Origin: an uncultured Alphaproteobacteria bacterium
Lineage (GTDB): Bacteria; Pseudomonadota; Alphaproteobacteria; RF32; CAG-239
Direction: 5' to 3'
DNA length: 64,000 nt
Assembly (NCBI GenBank): GCA_944390355.1
Contig: CALXPT010000005.1
Span: 22,298-86,297 of the forward strand
This document shows, one piece after another, positions 26,958 through 35,342 of the stretch (its first letter is position 1; each line of letters starts with the position of its first letter). Made by a program: the position numbers and the translations under genes. The notes below the pieces were generated by a model. That model had not been told where the DNA came from and ran no database searches. It worked only from the letters and a program-made list of their open reading frames with translations.

Positions 26958-27491
26958 CTACTTGATATAATTATTAATAGCGTCGATAACGCGGTTAACC
27001 GTGTTATCGACTGCTTCTTCTTTAGTCTCAACCACAATATCAGCTTCCGAATAATAAGGATATTCTTCAGAAATATACTCTTCCAATTTGCTCTTCAAAT
27101 GAGCATCATTACCTTCCAAAAAAGGCCTGTGTTTCCGACCGGCGGTACGTGAATAAAGCACATCAACATCAGCCTTGAGCCAAATCGTAATAGCAAAATC
27201 CTTAGCCAAACGCCTGGTTTGCTCAGCCACGAAAGACCCGCCGCCGGAAGCCAACACGCAAGGACTGCCTTGAAGCAATCGTTTCATCACCCTAGCCTCA
27301 CCGGCACGATATTCCTCTTGCCCAAAACATTTCAAAACATCAATAAGAGACAAACCGGCAGCTTTCTCAATTTCTTGGTCTCCGTCAACAAAAGGCAAAT
27401 TCAATTTTTTAGCCAAGCGTTTGCCGACACTGGTTTTGCCGCTGCCCATCAACCCGACCAACAAAATTATTTTATTAATATTTCTAACCAT
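26958..27491 (-). CDS. aroK: Shikimate kinase
   Basis: Phosphorylates shikimate in aromatic amino-acid synthesis. It is 177 residues. Walker A is VGLMGSGKTSVGKRLA; FVDGDQEIEKAAG supplies the shikimate-binding Asp; ASGGGSF is the substrate glycine loop; and the adenine lid has RKHRPFLE. aroB, its common downstream partner, is absent; the gene ends against the ADP-dependent kinase. It is divergent from the small membrane gene and xer recombinase. Confidence 0.95.
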   Translation of the reverse strand: MVRNINKIILLVGLMGSGKTSVGKRLAKKLNLPFVDGDQEIEKAAGLSLIDVLKCFGQEEYRAGEARVMKRLLQGSPCVLASGGGSFVAEQTRRLAKDFAITIWLKADVDVLYSRTAGRKHRPFLEGNDAHLKSKLEEYISEEYPYYSEADIVVETKEEAVDNTVNRVIDAINNYIK

Positions 27492-27603
27492 TACACTTTT
27501 ACAAAATTTTTTAACGCTTTATTCAAAAAAACATGATATTTATATATACATAATTTATAAGAAAAATTTTAGCAATACACTTTTTACATAAAGGTATAAA
27601 AAT

Positions 27604-27750
27604 ATGAGACGAGAAAGAAGCAAAACACCGATTATTTTGCTGATTATAGCGGCAATAATCATTTTCATAGGCTTCATAGCCGTATACGACGCCCCCTTAA
27701 ATAACGAACATGTTGAACTACCGTTAGACAATACATTTTTGGATAAATAA
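27604..27750 (+). CDS. Small single-span membrane protein
   Basis: A 48-residue protein: a basic N-terminus (MRRERSKTP), one hydrophobic helix of about 20 residues (IILLIIAAIIIFIGFIAVY), and an acidic periplasmic tail (NNEHVELPLDN). AAAGG lies 8 nt before the ATG. Its TAA shares a base with the ATG of the recombinase gene, so the two are coupled. I cannot name it; it may be a membrane-tethered regulator or a conserved small alphaproteobacterial protein. Confidence 0.65.
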   Translation: MRRERSKTPIILLIIAAIIIFIGFIAVYDAPLNNEHVELPLDNTFLDK

Positions 27751-28652
27751 TGAGTTCTCCATATCTGGTGGAAGAGTTTTTAGAAATGATGTCTGCCGAA
27801 CGCGGAGCATCAGAAAACACGATTGACGCTTACGCAAGGGATTTAGCTCAGTTTTGGGAATTTAGCCCCAAAACGGACATTTCGGCGATAACTAAAGAAG
27901 ACATATCGGCATTTATCATTTTTTTAAGCAAACAAAAAAACGCAGCCACCAAGAGCATAAATCGCAAACTATCAACCTTGCGAGAATACTTCAAATTTCT
28001 TTACACGGAAAAAGAAATAAAAACAATTCCGACCCAAAACATACAGGGAGCCAAACCCGAACGGCCTCTTCCGAAATATTTAAGCATAAACGAGATTAAT
28101 TTGCTGGTAGAAAAGGCATCAAACAATCCGCAAAAGAAGTGGCAAAGAATTTCCGTAATGCTTAAATTGATGTACGCATGCGGACTTCGCGTATCAGAAC
28201 TGGTTTCTTTGCCCGAAAACAGCATCAATTTTGAAAAAAAAATTATCTTAGTCAAAGGCAAAGGCAACAAGGAAAGAATAATCCCGATAGCAGATGCCGC
28301 CCTAAAAGCTGTTATGCAATACATAGACATCCGAGAAGTATTCATCCCCTCAGGCCGCAAATCGCAATGGCTGTTCCCATCCTATGCTTCAAGCGGACAT
28401 TTCACCCGTCATGCCTTTTATCAAGACATAAAAGAACTGGCTGTTTTATGTGGAATATCCCCAAGCAAAATAACACCGCACACCTTGCGTCATAGTTTTG
28501 CAACACACTTACTCAACAAAAATGTAGACCTCCGTTCGGTTCAAAAAATGCTGGGTCATGCCAGCATAGCCACAACGGAAATTTACACTCATGTAGCCAA
28601 CGAACGTTTGGTAGAAATAATAAAAAGCAAACACCCACTGCACAATCAATAA
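27750..28652 (+). CDS. xerD: Tyrosine recombinase XerC/XerD
   Basis: Site-specific recombinase resolving chromosome dimers at dif with FtsK help. It is 300 residues. The SAM-like N-terminal domain spans about 5-85; catalytic residues are Arg in YACGLRVSELV, Lys in KGKGNKERIIP, His and Arg in HTLRHSFATHLL, His in LGHASIATT and the nucleophile Tyr in EIYTHV. It could be XerC or XerD; alphaproteobacterial XerD is often beside aroK, which favours XerD. The paired partner is not in the window. Confidence 0.85.
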   Translation: MSSPYLVEEFLEMMSAERGASENTIDAYARDLAQFWEFSPKTDISAITKEDISAFIIFLSKQKNAATKSINRKLSTLREYFKFLYTEKEIKTIPTQNIQGAKPERPLPKYLSINEINLLVEKASNNPQKKWQRISVMLKLMYACGLRVSELVSLPENSINFEKKIILVKGKGNKERIIPIADAALKAVMQYIDIREVFIPSGRKSQWLFPSYASSGHFTRHAFYQDIKELAVLCGISPSKITPHTLRHSFATHLLNKNVDLRSVQKMLGHASIATTEIYTHVANERLVEIIKSKHPLHNQ

Positions 28653-28676
28653 AAAAACCGCCCTTTCGGACGGTTA
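28651..28676 (-). terminator. Terminator of secB
   Basis: On the minus strand, AACCG...CGGTT around CC-GAAA-GG forms the stem, followed by seven T residues, 22 bp after the secB stop. Confidence 0.8.
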
Positions 28677-28697
28677 GTAAATGCAAAAAAAACAAAA

Positions 28698-29186
28698 CTA
28701 TTTGCCTTGCTGTTGAGCTTGAGCCTGTTTCTGACGATTCTGATACATCGCCATAAAGTCTATCGGATTAAGCATCAACGGAGGAAGTCCGCCCTCGGTC
28801 AAACAATTTGTAACAATATTTCTGGCGAACGGGAACATCATTCTGGGAATTTCCACCATCAAGACCGGCTCGACATGCTCTTTAGGAATATTCAAAGACA
28901 CAATAGCATCATATTCCAAATCAAGAATAAAGAGCTTTTTCTCGTTAATATCTCCATCCAACTTAATATTCAAAGAAACATTGAAAAAATTATCATGCAT
29001 ATAAGTGGCATTAACATCAACATTAACATGAATCTCGGGAGGTTGCGTCAAGTCTCTGAAAATTTCGGGAGCATGAGGAATTTCTAAAGACAAATCACCG
29101 ATATATTGATTATTAATCACAATAGGCGGCATCTGGGGTTGATTTTCCTCAGGATTATCATTTGCATTATTCATATTATCAGCCAT
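28698..29186 (-). CDS. secB: SecB export chaperone
   Basis: Tetrameric chaperone that keeps preproteins unfolded and hands them to SecA. The start at 29186 (MADNMNNANDN) has AAGGAG at good spacing; a longer frame from 29207 is unlikely. It is 162 residues. Family segments include INNQYIGDLSLEIPHAPEIF, VNVDVNATYMHDNFFNVSL, IPKEHVEPVLMVEIPRMMFP and GGLPPLMLNPIDF, with a Gln-rich tail. It is divergent from timA, the usual arrangement in alphaproteobacteria. A weak TTGACG/TATAAG pair (15-bp spacer) lies upstream. Confidence 0.95.
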   Translation of the reverse strand: MADNMNNANDNPEENQPQMPPIVINNQYIGDLSLEIPHAPEIFRDLTQPPEIHVNVDVNATYMHDNFFNVSLNIKLDGDINEKKLFILDLEYDAIVSLNIPKEHVEPVLMVEIPRMMFPFARNIVTNCLTEGGLPPLMLNPIDFMAMYQNRQKQAQAQQQGK

Positions 29187-29254
29187 AAAATTTCTCCTTA
29201 ATAACAAATTTTCTCCACCTTATACCAAATAAATACGTGCGTCAAATAATTATA

Positions 29255-29283
29255 TTGATAATCAAAGCAAAAAACGCTATATA
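29255..29283 (+). promoter_or_regulatory. Promoter of the timA-mltA-smr operon
   Basis: TTGATA, 17-bp spacer, TATATA, 36 bp before the timA start. Confidence 0.65.
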
Positions 29284-29318
29284 AGAAGTAAATAAAAAAA
29301 TTAAACAGGAAAGATTAA

Positions 29319-30005
29319 ATGACTCAATACTTAGATATTATAATTTTATTGATAGTAGTAATTTTGATATACCAAAAGCTCAAATCCTTGTTGGGCACCC
29401 GTCCCGACATGGAAGAACAAATAATGAATAACAAAGAAAAACACAATAAATTAATAGATTATCTGAACCAAGAAATATCCAAAACGGAACAAGAACTAAA
29501 ACGCCTTTCCAAAGAACAAGAAGAGACAGAAACATCCAATAATGCTTCAGAAACCAAAGAATTGAGCGAAACGGATAAAACACTCTTATCCATACCTAAT
29601 TTTAATAAAGAAAAATTCATTGACAGTGCCAAAAAAGCCTTCGAACTCATAATAACATCATTTAGCAAAGGCGACACCAAAACGCTTGAAATGCTGGTAA
29701 ACAGCAAATTATATAAAAAGTTCCAAGAAGTAATCAACCAACGCCAAAACGACGGTATAACTTCCGAAACGGACTTTATCGGTTTCGATTCGGCAGAAAT
29801 CACCCATGCCGAAATATCCAAGAACGACACCGCCAAAATCACGGTAAAATTCATTAGTGAACAAGTCAACCTCCTCCGCAATAAAGAAGGAGATGTCATC
29901 GAAGGAGATGAGCAATACATCCAAAACATCACCGATATCTGGACTTTTGAACGTGCATTAACCTCAAGCAGCCCCAATTGGTTGCTAGCTTCAACAAAGA
30001 AATAA
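29319..30005 (+). CDS. Tim44-domain inner-membrane protein (TimA type)
   Basis: A 228-residue protein with one N-terminal membrane helix (YLDIIILLIVVILIYQ), a charged coiled coil (about 45-90), and a C-terminal Tim44-like domain (FNKEKFIDSAKKAFELIITS ... FIGFDSAEITHAEIS ... TDIWTFERAL). Alphaproteobacterial Tim44 homologues (TimA) are membrane bound and lie beside secB and mltA, as here; the mitochondrial relative recruits Hsp70 to the translocon. Function in bacteria is uncertain. mltA starts 2 bp after its stop. Confidence 0.88.
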   Translation: MTQYLDIIILLIVVILIYQKLKSLLGTRPDMEEQIMNNKEKHNKLIDYLNQEISKTEQELKRLSKEQEETETSNNASETKELSETDKTLLSIPNFNKEKFIDSAKKAFELIITSFSKGDTKTLEMLVNSKLYKKFQEVINQRQNDGITSETDFIGFDSAEITHAEISKNDTAKITVKFISEQVNLLRNKEGDVIEGDEQYIQNITDIWTFERALTSSSPNWLLASTKK

Positions 30006-30006
30006 A

Positions 30007-31191
30007 ATGACTAAAACAACACTTCTGATTTTATTATCATCCCTGCTTTTGTCCTCATGCTCCGACAAACAAAAAGGCCTGCCGACACAAGCAGATATAA
30101 TTGAACGGGTACAACTAACCAAAGCCGATTTTTCGGAGCTAAAAAACTGGAATAAAGACAACTTATCGGAAATAAAAAAAGGTTTTACGGATTCTTGTGA
30201 AAAAATTTTATCGGAAAAGAAAGAATTTTTAGGCAACGCGGCAATAAAAATCCCCACACAAGCCTACCAAGAAATATGCCTGAAGTTTATTGATGAAAGA
30301 ATAACCAACACACAACAAATAAAAGATTTTATGGAAGCAAATTTCACCCCGTATCTAATTAGCGATAACGGCAATGAAATCGGCAAATTCACCTCATATT
30401 ATGAATCCGCTCTGAACGGTTCATACCAAAAAGATAACAAATACAAATACCCGATTTACGGCAAACCCAAAGATTTAATAGAAATAAATACCAAAGACTT
30501 TGATGATACACAACCCAACAAACGCTATGTCGGACGTATAGTTAATCAAAAACTTGTCCCCTATTACACAAGAGAAGAAATATCACAAAACGAAATCAAT
30601 GCACCTGTAATTTTGTGGGGTGATTCGCTGATAGATATCAATATCATGCAGATACAAGGTTCTGCCGTAGCCACATTGCCGGACGGAAACAAAATCCGCA
30701 TCGGTTACGCAGAAAACAACGGCCACCCTTTCTGCGGATTAGGTTCGATTCTTCTGGCTAAAGGTTGGCTCAAACAAGACGAATCATCAATGATTCACAT
30801 AAAAGATTGGCTAAAAAACAACCCCGATAAAGCGGACGAAATTTACAACGAAAATAAACGCTATATTTTTCACCGAATAATAAAAGGTGAAGGTCCGATA
30901 GGAGCCCAAGGTGTAGCGTTGCAGGCCGGACGTTCATTAGCGGTGGACAGAAGCATAATCCCCTTAGGCTCACTTCTTTGGCTTGAAACCAGCACACCGA
31001 ATAATAAACAACTGGAAAAATTAGTTATTGCCCAAGACATCGGAAGTGCTATAAAAGGAATAGTCAGAGGTGATTACTTTTGGGGCAGTGGCTCAGATGA
31101 AATATTAAAACTGGCAGGCAGTATGAATCAAGAAGGCCGCTACTTCATTTTAATACCAAATACAGGGACCAAAGAGACGAATGATATATAA
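30007..31191 (+). CDS. mltA: MltA lytic murein transglycosylase (lipoprotein)
   Basis: Cleaves peptidoglycan to 1,6-anhydromuropeptides at the outer membrane. It is 394 residues. The lipoprotein signal (LLILLSSLLLSSC) gives a lipidated Cys near residue 18. MltA domain segments include FTPYLISDNGNEIGKFTSYY, PVILWGDSLIDINIMQIQGS and GYAENNGHPFCGLG. The C-terminal 3D domain has VAQDIGSAIKGIVRGDYFWG with the Asp residues needed for catalysis. It overlaps the following membrane gene by 11 bp. Confidence 0.93.
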   Translation: MTKTTLLILLSSLLLSSCSDKQKGLPTQADIIERVQLTKADFSELKNWNKDNLSEIKKGFTDSCEKILSEKKEFLGNAAIKIPTQAYQEICLKFIDERITNTQQIKDFMEANFTPYLISDNGNEIGKFTSYYESALNGSYQKDNKYKYPIYGKPKDLIEINTKDFDDTQPNKRYVGRIVNQKLVPYYTREEISQNEINAPVILWGDSLIDINIMQIQGSAVATLPDGNKIRIGYAENNGHPFCGLGSILLAKGWLKQDESSMIHIKDWLKNNPDKADEIYNENKRYIFHRIIKGEGPIGAQGVALQAGRSLAVDRSIIPLGSLLWLETSTPNNKQLEKLVIAQDIGSAIKGIVRGDYFWGSGSDEILKLAGSMNQEGRYFILIPNTGTKETNDI

Positions 31192-31699
31192 TTTCAAAAC
31201 GCCGAACAAAGCCGAAAAACTCATTTTCAAAGCACTAAAAAAAGCATTGGAAGAAGATAAACTTCGTCTGTATATTGATTACGGAAAAATAAATCGTCCG
31301 ACATCACCTGTTTATGATCCGTGGGAAAATCTGTTGCCGATTCTAACCCCGTCATTAATAGGGCTGTTATTGATACTCTCGGCCAATATTATCATCGGAC
31401 TATCATTCATAGTTTTAATGTTGATGATATACAGCAGCTACCTCAAAAAATATTTTTATCATCGTATAATAGAAAGAGCAAAACGCTATATAACCTACGA
31501 TTATGACAACTGCGAAAAAATGTGGAAATTCGGAGGAATTGTTCTGGTGAAAGCCGACAACAAGAACATAGGCTGTGTCTCCCCCGAAGGAGACTGGAAA
31601 GAATTTATCGTACGCAATTTCGCAGATTTAATGGTTGACAACACAAACACCCAAACCTCAAATGAAGAACATCAAGAAGATAAAAGCATCTCAGCCTGA
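31181..31699 (+). CDS. Uncharacterised two-helix membrane protein
   Basis: A 172-residue protein. A cytosolic basic N-terminus (about 1-45) is followed by a hairpin of two hydrophobic helices (LLPILTPSLIGLLLILSAN, IIIGLSFIVLMLMIYSSYL), then a soluble C-terminal domain with KMWKFGGIVLVKADNKNIG and an acidic tail. I do not recognise it. It overlaps mltA by 11 bp and smr by 38 bp, so it belongs to the same transcript and is probably real. The ATG lies inside the mltA 3' end, with AAAGAGACG as a weak SD. Confidence 0.6.
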   Translation: MIYNFKTPNKAEKLIFKALKKALEEDKLRLYIDYGKINRPTSPVYDPWENLLPILTPSLIGLLLILSANIIIGLSFIVLMLMIYSSYLKKYFYHRIIERAKRYITYDYDNCEKMWKFGGIVLVKADNKNIGCVSPEGDWKEFIVRNFADLMVDNTNTQTSNEEHQEDKSISA

Positions 31700-32216
31700 G
31701 TTTGATGAAGAAGCATGGGCAGAAATAACACAAGATATTAAAGAACTAAAAAAGCCCGACATCAATCAGGACAGCAAACCATTAATAATAGAAATAAAAG
31801 CTTCAACCGACATATCATCGGCCGGAAGCGGTTTGACATTGCCGGAGCTAAAAAAGGATTCAACCATAGGCATGGACAATCAAACTGCAAAAAAATTCAA
31901 AAGGGAAGAATTCAAAGTTGAAGCAGTACTAGATTTACATGGCCAAACCGAAAAAAACGCTTATAACAAAGTCCATGACTTTATAACGACATCCTATGCC
32001 GCCGGCAAAAGATGCATACTTATCATCACGGGCAAAGGACTGACGCCGCATACAGAGGATGATATTTTTGTTTCACGCGGCATATTAAAGGAATGTGTTC
32101 CAAACTGGCTGTCCTCAACGGAATTAAGACCTATGATAATGGCCTACAAGCACCCGACGGAAGCCTTAGGAGGCTCAGGGGCATTGTATATTGTTCTAAG
32201 ACGCAAAAGAGCCTAA
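31662..32216 (+). CDS. smr: Smr-domain endonuclease-like protein
   Basis: A 184-residue protein with a C-terminal Smr domain: VLDLHGQTEKNAY, IITGKGLTP and the GSGALYIVLRR end. Stand-alone Smr proteins of proteobacteria are thought to nick nucleic acid, and some act in mRNA cleavage on ribosomes. The first 75 residues are charged and poorly conserved. The start at 31662 (MKNIKKIKAS) is an ATG inside the upstream gene; a TTG at 31635 is the alternative, and neither has a clear SD. The gene is convergent with dnaQ, 3 bp apart. Confidence 0.85.
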   Translation: MKNIKKIKASQPEFDEEAWAEITQDIKELKKPDINQDSKPLIIEIKASTDISSAGSGLTLPELKKDSTIGMDNQTAKKFKREEFKVEAVLDLHGQTEKNAYNKVHDFITTSYAAGKRCILIITGKGLTPHTEDDIFVSRGILKECVPNWLSSTELRPMIMAYKHPTEALGGSGALYIVLRRKRA

Positions 32217-32219
32217 CAA

Positions 32220-32945
32220 TTATTCGGATTCGGCAGGAGCTGTTTCAAGAGGAGCATTCCACACAGAATCTTTAATTTTATTATTCATAAACTCTTCATG
32301 CGCAGCCAAATCTTCGGCAGAAAGCGGAAAATCTCTGGCAGGTCTGAACTGTCGTTTAAGGGATGCAGCCGCAACAATTTTATTAGAAGCACTGTCTTGA
32401 TGCACTTCACCGAGTTGCATGGAAGGCTCCTGCCCGCCCAACAATTCGAGATACACCTCAGCAAGCAACTGAGCATCAAGCAAAGCACCGTGCAAAGTAC
32501 GAGAAGTATTATCCACACCAAAACGTTTGCATAAGGCATCCAAATTAACTTTGGAATGCGGAAACTTTTGGCGGGCAATTTCCAAGGTATCAACCACCCT
32601 GTCCCATTCATATTCAGGATAACCGCAGCCTTGCAGTTCGTGGTTAATAAAGCTCATATCAAAAGAGGCATTATGAGCCACCAAAATACCGTCATCACCA
32701 ACAAAGTCCACCCACTCTTTAGCAATTTCTCTAAAAGTCGGAAATCCCTTCAAATATTCCCAATTAAGACCATGAACTTTATAAGCATCTTCAGGCACTT
32801 CTCTTTCAGGGTTAATATATTGATGATAAGTAACACCTGTCGGCATATGATTAATCAACTCGACCGCACCTATTTCCACAAGCTTATCACCGGACTTAGG
32901 GTCTAAACCGGTAGTTTCGGTATCAAAAACAATTTCTCTTACCAT
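32220..32945 (-). CDS. dnaQ: DNA polymerase III epsilon (proofreading) subunit
   Basis: 3'-5' exonuclease that proofreads for the replicative polymerase. It is 241 residues. Exo I is VFDTETTGLDPKSGDKLVEI, Exo II is VAHNASFDMSFINHEL, and Exo III is HGALLDAQLLAEVY with the catalytic His and Asp. A C-terminal tail of about 55 residues would bind the polymerase alpha subunit. Its start overlaps the coaE end by 7 bp. coaE-dnaQ reading away from the origin is typical of alphaproteobacteria. Confidence 0.95.
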   Translation of the reverse strand: MVREIVFDTETTGLDPKSGDKLVEIGAVELINHMPTGVTYHQYINPEREVPEDAYKVHGLNWEYLKGFPTFREIAKEWVDFVGDDGILVAHNASFDMSFINHELQGCGYPEYEWDRVVDTLEIARQKFPHSKVNLDALCKRFGVDNTSRTLHGALLDAQLLAEVYLELLGGQEPSMQLGEVHQDSASNKIVAAASLKRQFRPARDFPLSAEDLAAHEEFMNNKIKDSVWNAPLETAPAESE

Positions 32946-33523
32946 TTTTTAATTTCCTCTAACAGCAAAGCCAATTCAGCACGCAAAAGATTCTTGGCTT
33001 TATTGGTATCAACAACCGCATCTGCGAGCAAAATTTTCTCACTATTAGGCATTTGTACACGATTTATCTTATCAAAATCAAGAGCAGAAATACCATCTCT
33101 TAGCATAACGCGATTTTTTTGCACCTCATAAGGAGCATCAGCCACAATGACACACTGACACAAACGATTCCACCCAAGTTCAAAAATCAAAGCCCCATCA
33201 ATAACAACAACACCGTTTTTATGAATAAGTTTGCGAATAGAACGCTTCAATTTCTGATATAAATACGGATGAATGATATTTTCAAGTTTTTTAAGTTGTA
33301 GATAATCATTGAAGACAATATTTCTAAGCACTTTTTTATCAATACCATCCCCAAGTTTAACCTCAGGAAACAATTCGGCAACGAGCCTGAGAAAAGATTT
33401 CTGCCGATAAAGATTGCGCACCCAAGCATCAACATTCCAAACGGCGCAACCGAGTCCCCGAGCAATATCGGATAGAGTAGATTTGCCGCAGCCGATAGAA
33501 CCGGTAATACCAATAATTATCAA
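32939..33523 (-). CDS. coaE: Dephospho-CoA kinase
   Basis: Last step of coenzyme A synthesis, ATP-dependent 3' phosphorylation of dephospho-CoA. It is 194 residues from a TTG start at 33523, preceded by GGGAG at 7 nt spacing; that start gives the family-typical N-terminus IIIGITGSIGCGKST, which is the Walker A. NVDAWVRNLY and GALIFELGWNR follow the family pattern. The frame continues upstream to 33553 without a better start. Its 5' side borders the presumed origin. Confidence 0.92.
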   Translation of the reverse strand: MIIIGITGSIGCGKSTLSDIARGLGCAVWNVDAWVRNLYRQKSFLRLVAELFPEVKLGDGIDKKVLRNIVFNDYLQLKKLENIIHPYLYQKLKRSIRKLIHKNGVVVIDGALIFELGWNRLCQCVIVADAPYEVQKNRVMLRDGISALDFDKINRVQMPNSEKILLADAVVDTNKAKNLLRAELALLLEEIKKW

Positions 33524-33556
33524 AACAAATCTCCCAGATTCAAAGAGTTGCAAAAG

Positions 33557-33565
33557 TTATACACA
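33557..33565 (+). promoter_or_regulatory. DnaA box TTATACACA
   Basis: Matches the DnaA-box consensus TTATNCACA. It lies 34 bp before the coaE start, so DnaA binding could also affect coaE. Confidence 0.65.
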
Positions 33566-33579
33566 AACCGACCGACAAC

Positions 33580-33588
33580 TGTGCATAA
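33580..33588 (-). promoter_or_regulatory. DnaA box TTATGCACA
   Basis: Minus-strand DnaA-type 9-mer, 14 bp from the preceding box and in opposite orientation. Confidence 0.6.
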
Positions 33589-33669
33589 GTCAAAAATTTT
33601 GGCAAACGACGCACAATCATCCCCACAATGCACAAATTACTCCCCCAATTTTTACACAGGCCTTGACAA

Positions 33670-33812
33670 GATTCACTTTGAGAGGTCTCAAAAAATTTCT
33701 CGAGTCTTGAAACAAAGGGTATTTACATCGACTGACTCGACATAAATATTAAAGTTTTGGTTTATTTCTTTAAATTATATCGTCGATTCTTTAAATTTTT
33801 ATCAACAGAGTC
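33670..33812. promoter_or_regulatory. Cluster of five GANTC (CcrM-type) sites in the origin
   Basis: GATTC at 33670, GAGTC at 33702, GACTC at 33734, GATTC at 33785 and GAGTC at 33808, with a sixth (GATTC) at 33537. In alphaproteobacteria GANTC is methylated by CcrM in step with replication, and origins often carry such sites. Confidence 0.55.
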
Positions 33813-33830
33813 AAATTTTGTCTTTAAAAG

Positions 33831-33839
33831 TTATCCACA
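33831..33839 (+). promoter_or_regulatory. Consensus DnaA box TTATCCACA
   Basis: Perfect high-affinity R1-type box directly after the AT-rich tract of the presumed origin. Confidence 0.8.
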
Positions 33840-33903
33840 CAATTAACAGGGATATACAAAACACAACAAAAATTTAAAATTTAAATAGAAGGAGAGAACG
33901 GAT

Positions 33904-33912
33904 TGTGCATAA
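33904..33912 (-). promoter_or_regulatory. DnaA box TTATGCACA
   Basis: Minus-strand copy, 20 bp upstream of the rho promoter -35 hexamer. Confidence 0.6.
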
Positions 33913-33932
33913 CCTATTTATCAAAACAACGA

Positions 33933-33961
33933 TTGACATCTTAGAATTTAAATCTTATAAA
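33933..33961 (+). promoter_or_regulatory. Promoter of rho
   Basis: Perfect TTGACA, 17-bp spacer, TATAAA. It leaves a 5' leader of roughly 85 nt before the rho ATG, long enough for the autoregulation known for rho. Confidence 0.75.
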
Positions 33962-34054
33962 ATAGGCAAGGAAAACAACTAATATTTTGAGTTCTCATTT
34001 TCAACCCTCTTATATAATATTCCACAATTTATTAAAATAAGGTTAGCAAACAAT

Positions 34055-35308
34055 ATGCATTTACAAGAGTTAAAGCAAAAATCTCCTAAAGAATTGCTGA
34101 CACAAGCTGAATCTTTAGATATAGAAGACGCATCATCCATGCGCACCCAAGATTTAATCTTTGCCATATTAAAAAAAGTCGCATCAGATGATGAAATAAT
34201 ATACGGCGACGGCACGATAGAAGTTTTGCCGGATGGATTCGGTTTTTTGCGTTCAACGGAATCAAATTATCTGGCCTCACCGGACGATATATATGTTTCG
34301 CCTGCGCAAGTCAAAAAATACGGCTTAAGAACGGGGGATACGGTTGAGTGTGAGATTCGCGCCCCAAGGGATAACGAGCGTTATTTTGCTTTAACCAAGG
34401 TCAACCGGATTAATTTTGACGACCCCGAAAAGTCAAAGTTAAGGGTTAATTTCGACAACTTAACCCCATTGTATCCGACCGAAAAATTAAAATTTGACAT
34501 TATGTGTGGAGATAAGGACTATACAACAAGAGTGATAGATTTGGTAGCTCCGCAAGGTAAGGGACAACGTGGCTTGATAGTAGCCCCGCCGCGTACAGGT
34601 AAAACTGTTATGTTGCAAAACATAGCCCATGCAATAGCCAGCAATCATCCGGAAGTTTATTTAATGGTTTTGTTGATAGATGAGCGACCGGAAGAAGTAA
34701 CGGACATGACGCGTTCGGTTAAGGGAGAGGTTATATCTTCTACGTTTGACGAACCGGCATCTCGCCATGTTCAAGTTGCCGAAATGGTGGTTGAGAAGGC
34801 CAAGAGATTGGTTGAATCCAAAAAAGACGTAGTTATCCTGCTTGATTCAATTACCCGTCTGGGACGCGCTTATAACGCCGTTATTCCATCATCAGGCAAG
34901 GTTTTGACTGGTGGTGTTGACGCCAACGCCTTGCAACGTCCGAAGCGTCTGCTTGGTGCGGCGCGTAATGTTGAAGAAGGCGGCTCATTAACAATTATCG
35001 CCACAGCATTAATAGACACCGGCTCTCGTATGGATGAGGTTATTTTTGAAGAGTTCAAAGGAACAGGTAACTCAGAAATAATCTTGGATAGAAAATTGGT
35101 CGACAAACGTCTCTTCCCAACAATTGATATCACCCGCTCCGGCACCAGAAAAGAAGAGTTGTTGGTAGATAGAGCCACCTTGTCAAAAATGTGGGTTTTG
35201 CGCCGTGTGTTAATGCAAATGGGCTTAACCGACGGCATGGAATTCTTGCTTGATAAGTTAAAAATATCCAAAGACAATAACGACTTTTTCAACAACATGA
35301 ATAGTTAA
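34055..35308 (+). CDS. rho: Transcription termination factor Rho
   Basis: Hexameric RNA helicase ending transcription at C-rich rut sites. It is 417 residues, near the E. coli size. The N-terminal helix bundle and cold-shock-like RNA-binding domain ([15 protein letters not shown] ... [16 protein letters not shown]) occupy 1-130. Walker A is [13 protein letters not shown] near residue 185; [14 protein letters not shown] and [16 protein letters not shown] form the catalytic centre; and the Q/R loops are in [14 protein letters not shown]. It is the first rightward gene from the origin. Confidence 0.97.
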   Translation: MHLQELKQKSPKELLTQAESLDIEDASSMRTQDLIFAILKKVASDDEIIYGDGTIEVLPDGFGFLRSTESNYLASPDDIYVSPAQVKKYGLRTGDTVECEIRAPRDNERYFALTKVNRINFDDPEKSKLRVNFDNLTPLYPTEKLKFDIMCGDKDYTTRVIDLVAPQGKGQRGLIVAPPRTGKTVMLQNIAHAIASNHPEVYLMVLLIDERPEEVTDMTRSVKGEVISSTFDEPASRHVQVAEMVVEKAKRLVESKKDVVILLDSITRLGRAYNAVIPSSGKVLTGGVDANALQRPKRLLGAARNVEEGGSLTIIATALIDTGSRMDEVIFEEFKGTGNSEIILDRKLVDKRLFPTIDITRSGTRKEELLVDRATLSKMWVLRRVLMQMGLTDGMEFLLDKLKISKDNNDFFNNMNS

Positions 35309-35314
35309 GCAAAG

Positions 35315-35342
35315 AACCCCGAGCAATCGGGGTTTTGCTATT
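35315..35342 (+). terminator. Terminator of rho
   Basis: AACCCCGA / TCGGGGTT stem with a GCAA loop followed by an interrupted T-rich tail, seven bases after the rho stop. It also overlaps the 3' end of the minus-strand gene at 35338. Confidence 0.75.

Larger units (their letters stand above)
33524..34054. other. Candidate chromosomal replication origin (oriC)
   Basis: A 531-bp non-coding, AT-rich region between divergent coaE and rho, the position where alphaproteobacterial origins are found. It holds a consensus DnaA box (TTATCCACA, 33831), one TTATACACA (33557), two TTATGCACA-type boxes on the minus strand (33580, 33904), a weaker TTTTACACA (33650), an A/T tract (about 33740-33830) suitable for unwinding, and clustered GANTC sites. 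In the stretches I counted, plus-strand G-versus-C balance changes sign across this region. hemE, the common right-hand neighbour, is absent. Confidence 0.82.

Noticed and set aside
33740..33900. CtrA boxes (TTAA-N7-TTAA) in the origin
   Set aside because: Several TTAA words occur, but none with exact seven-base spacing; AT richness explains them.
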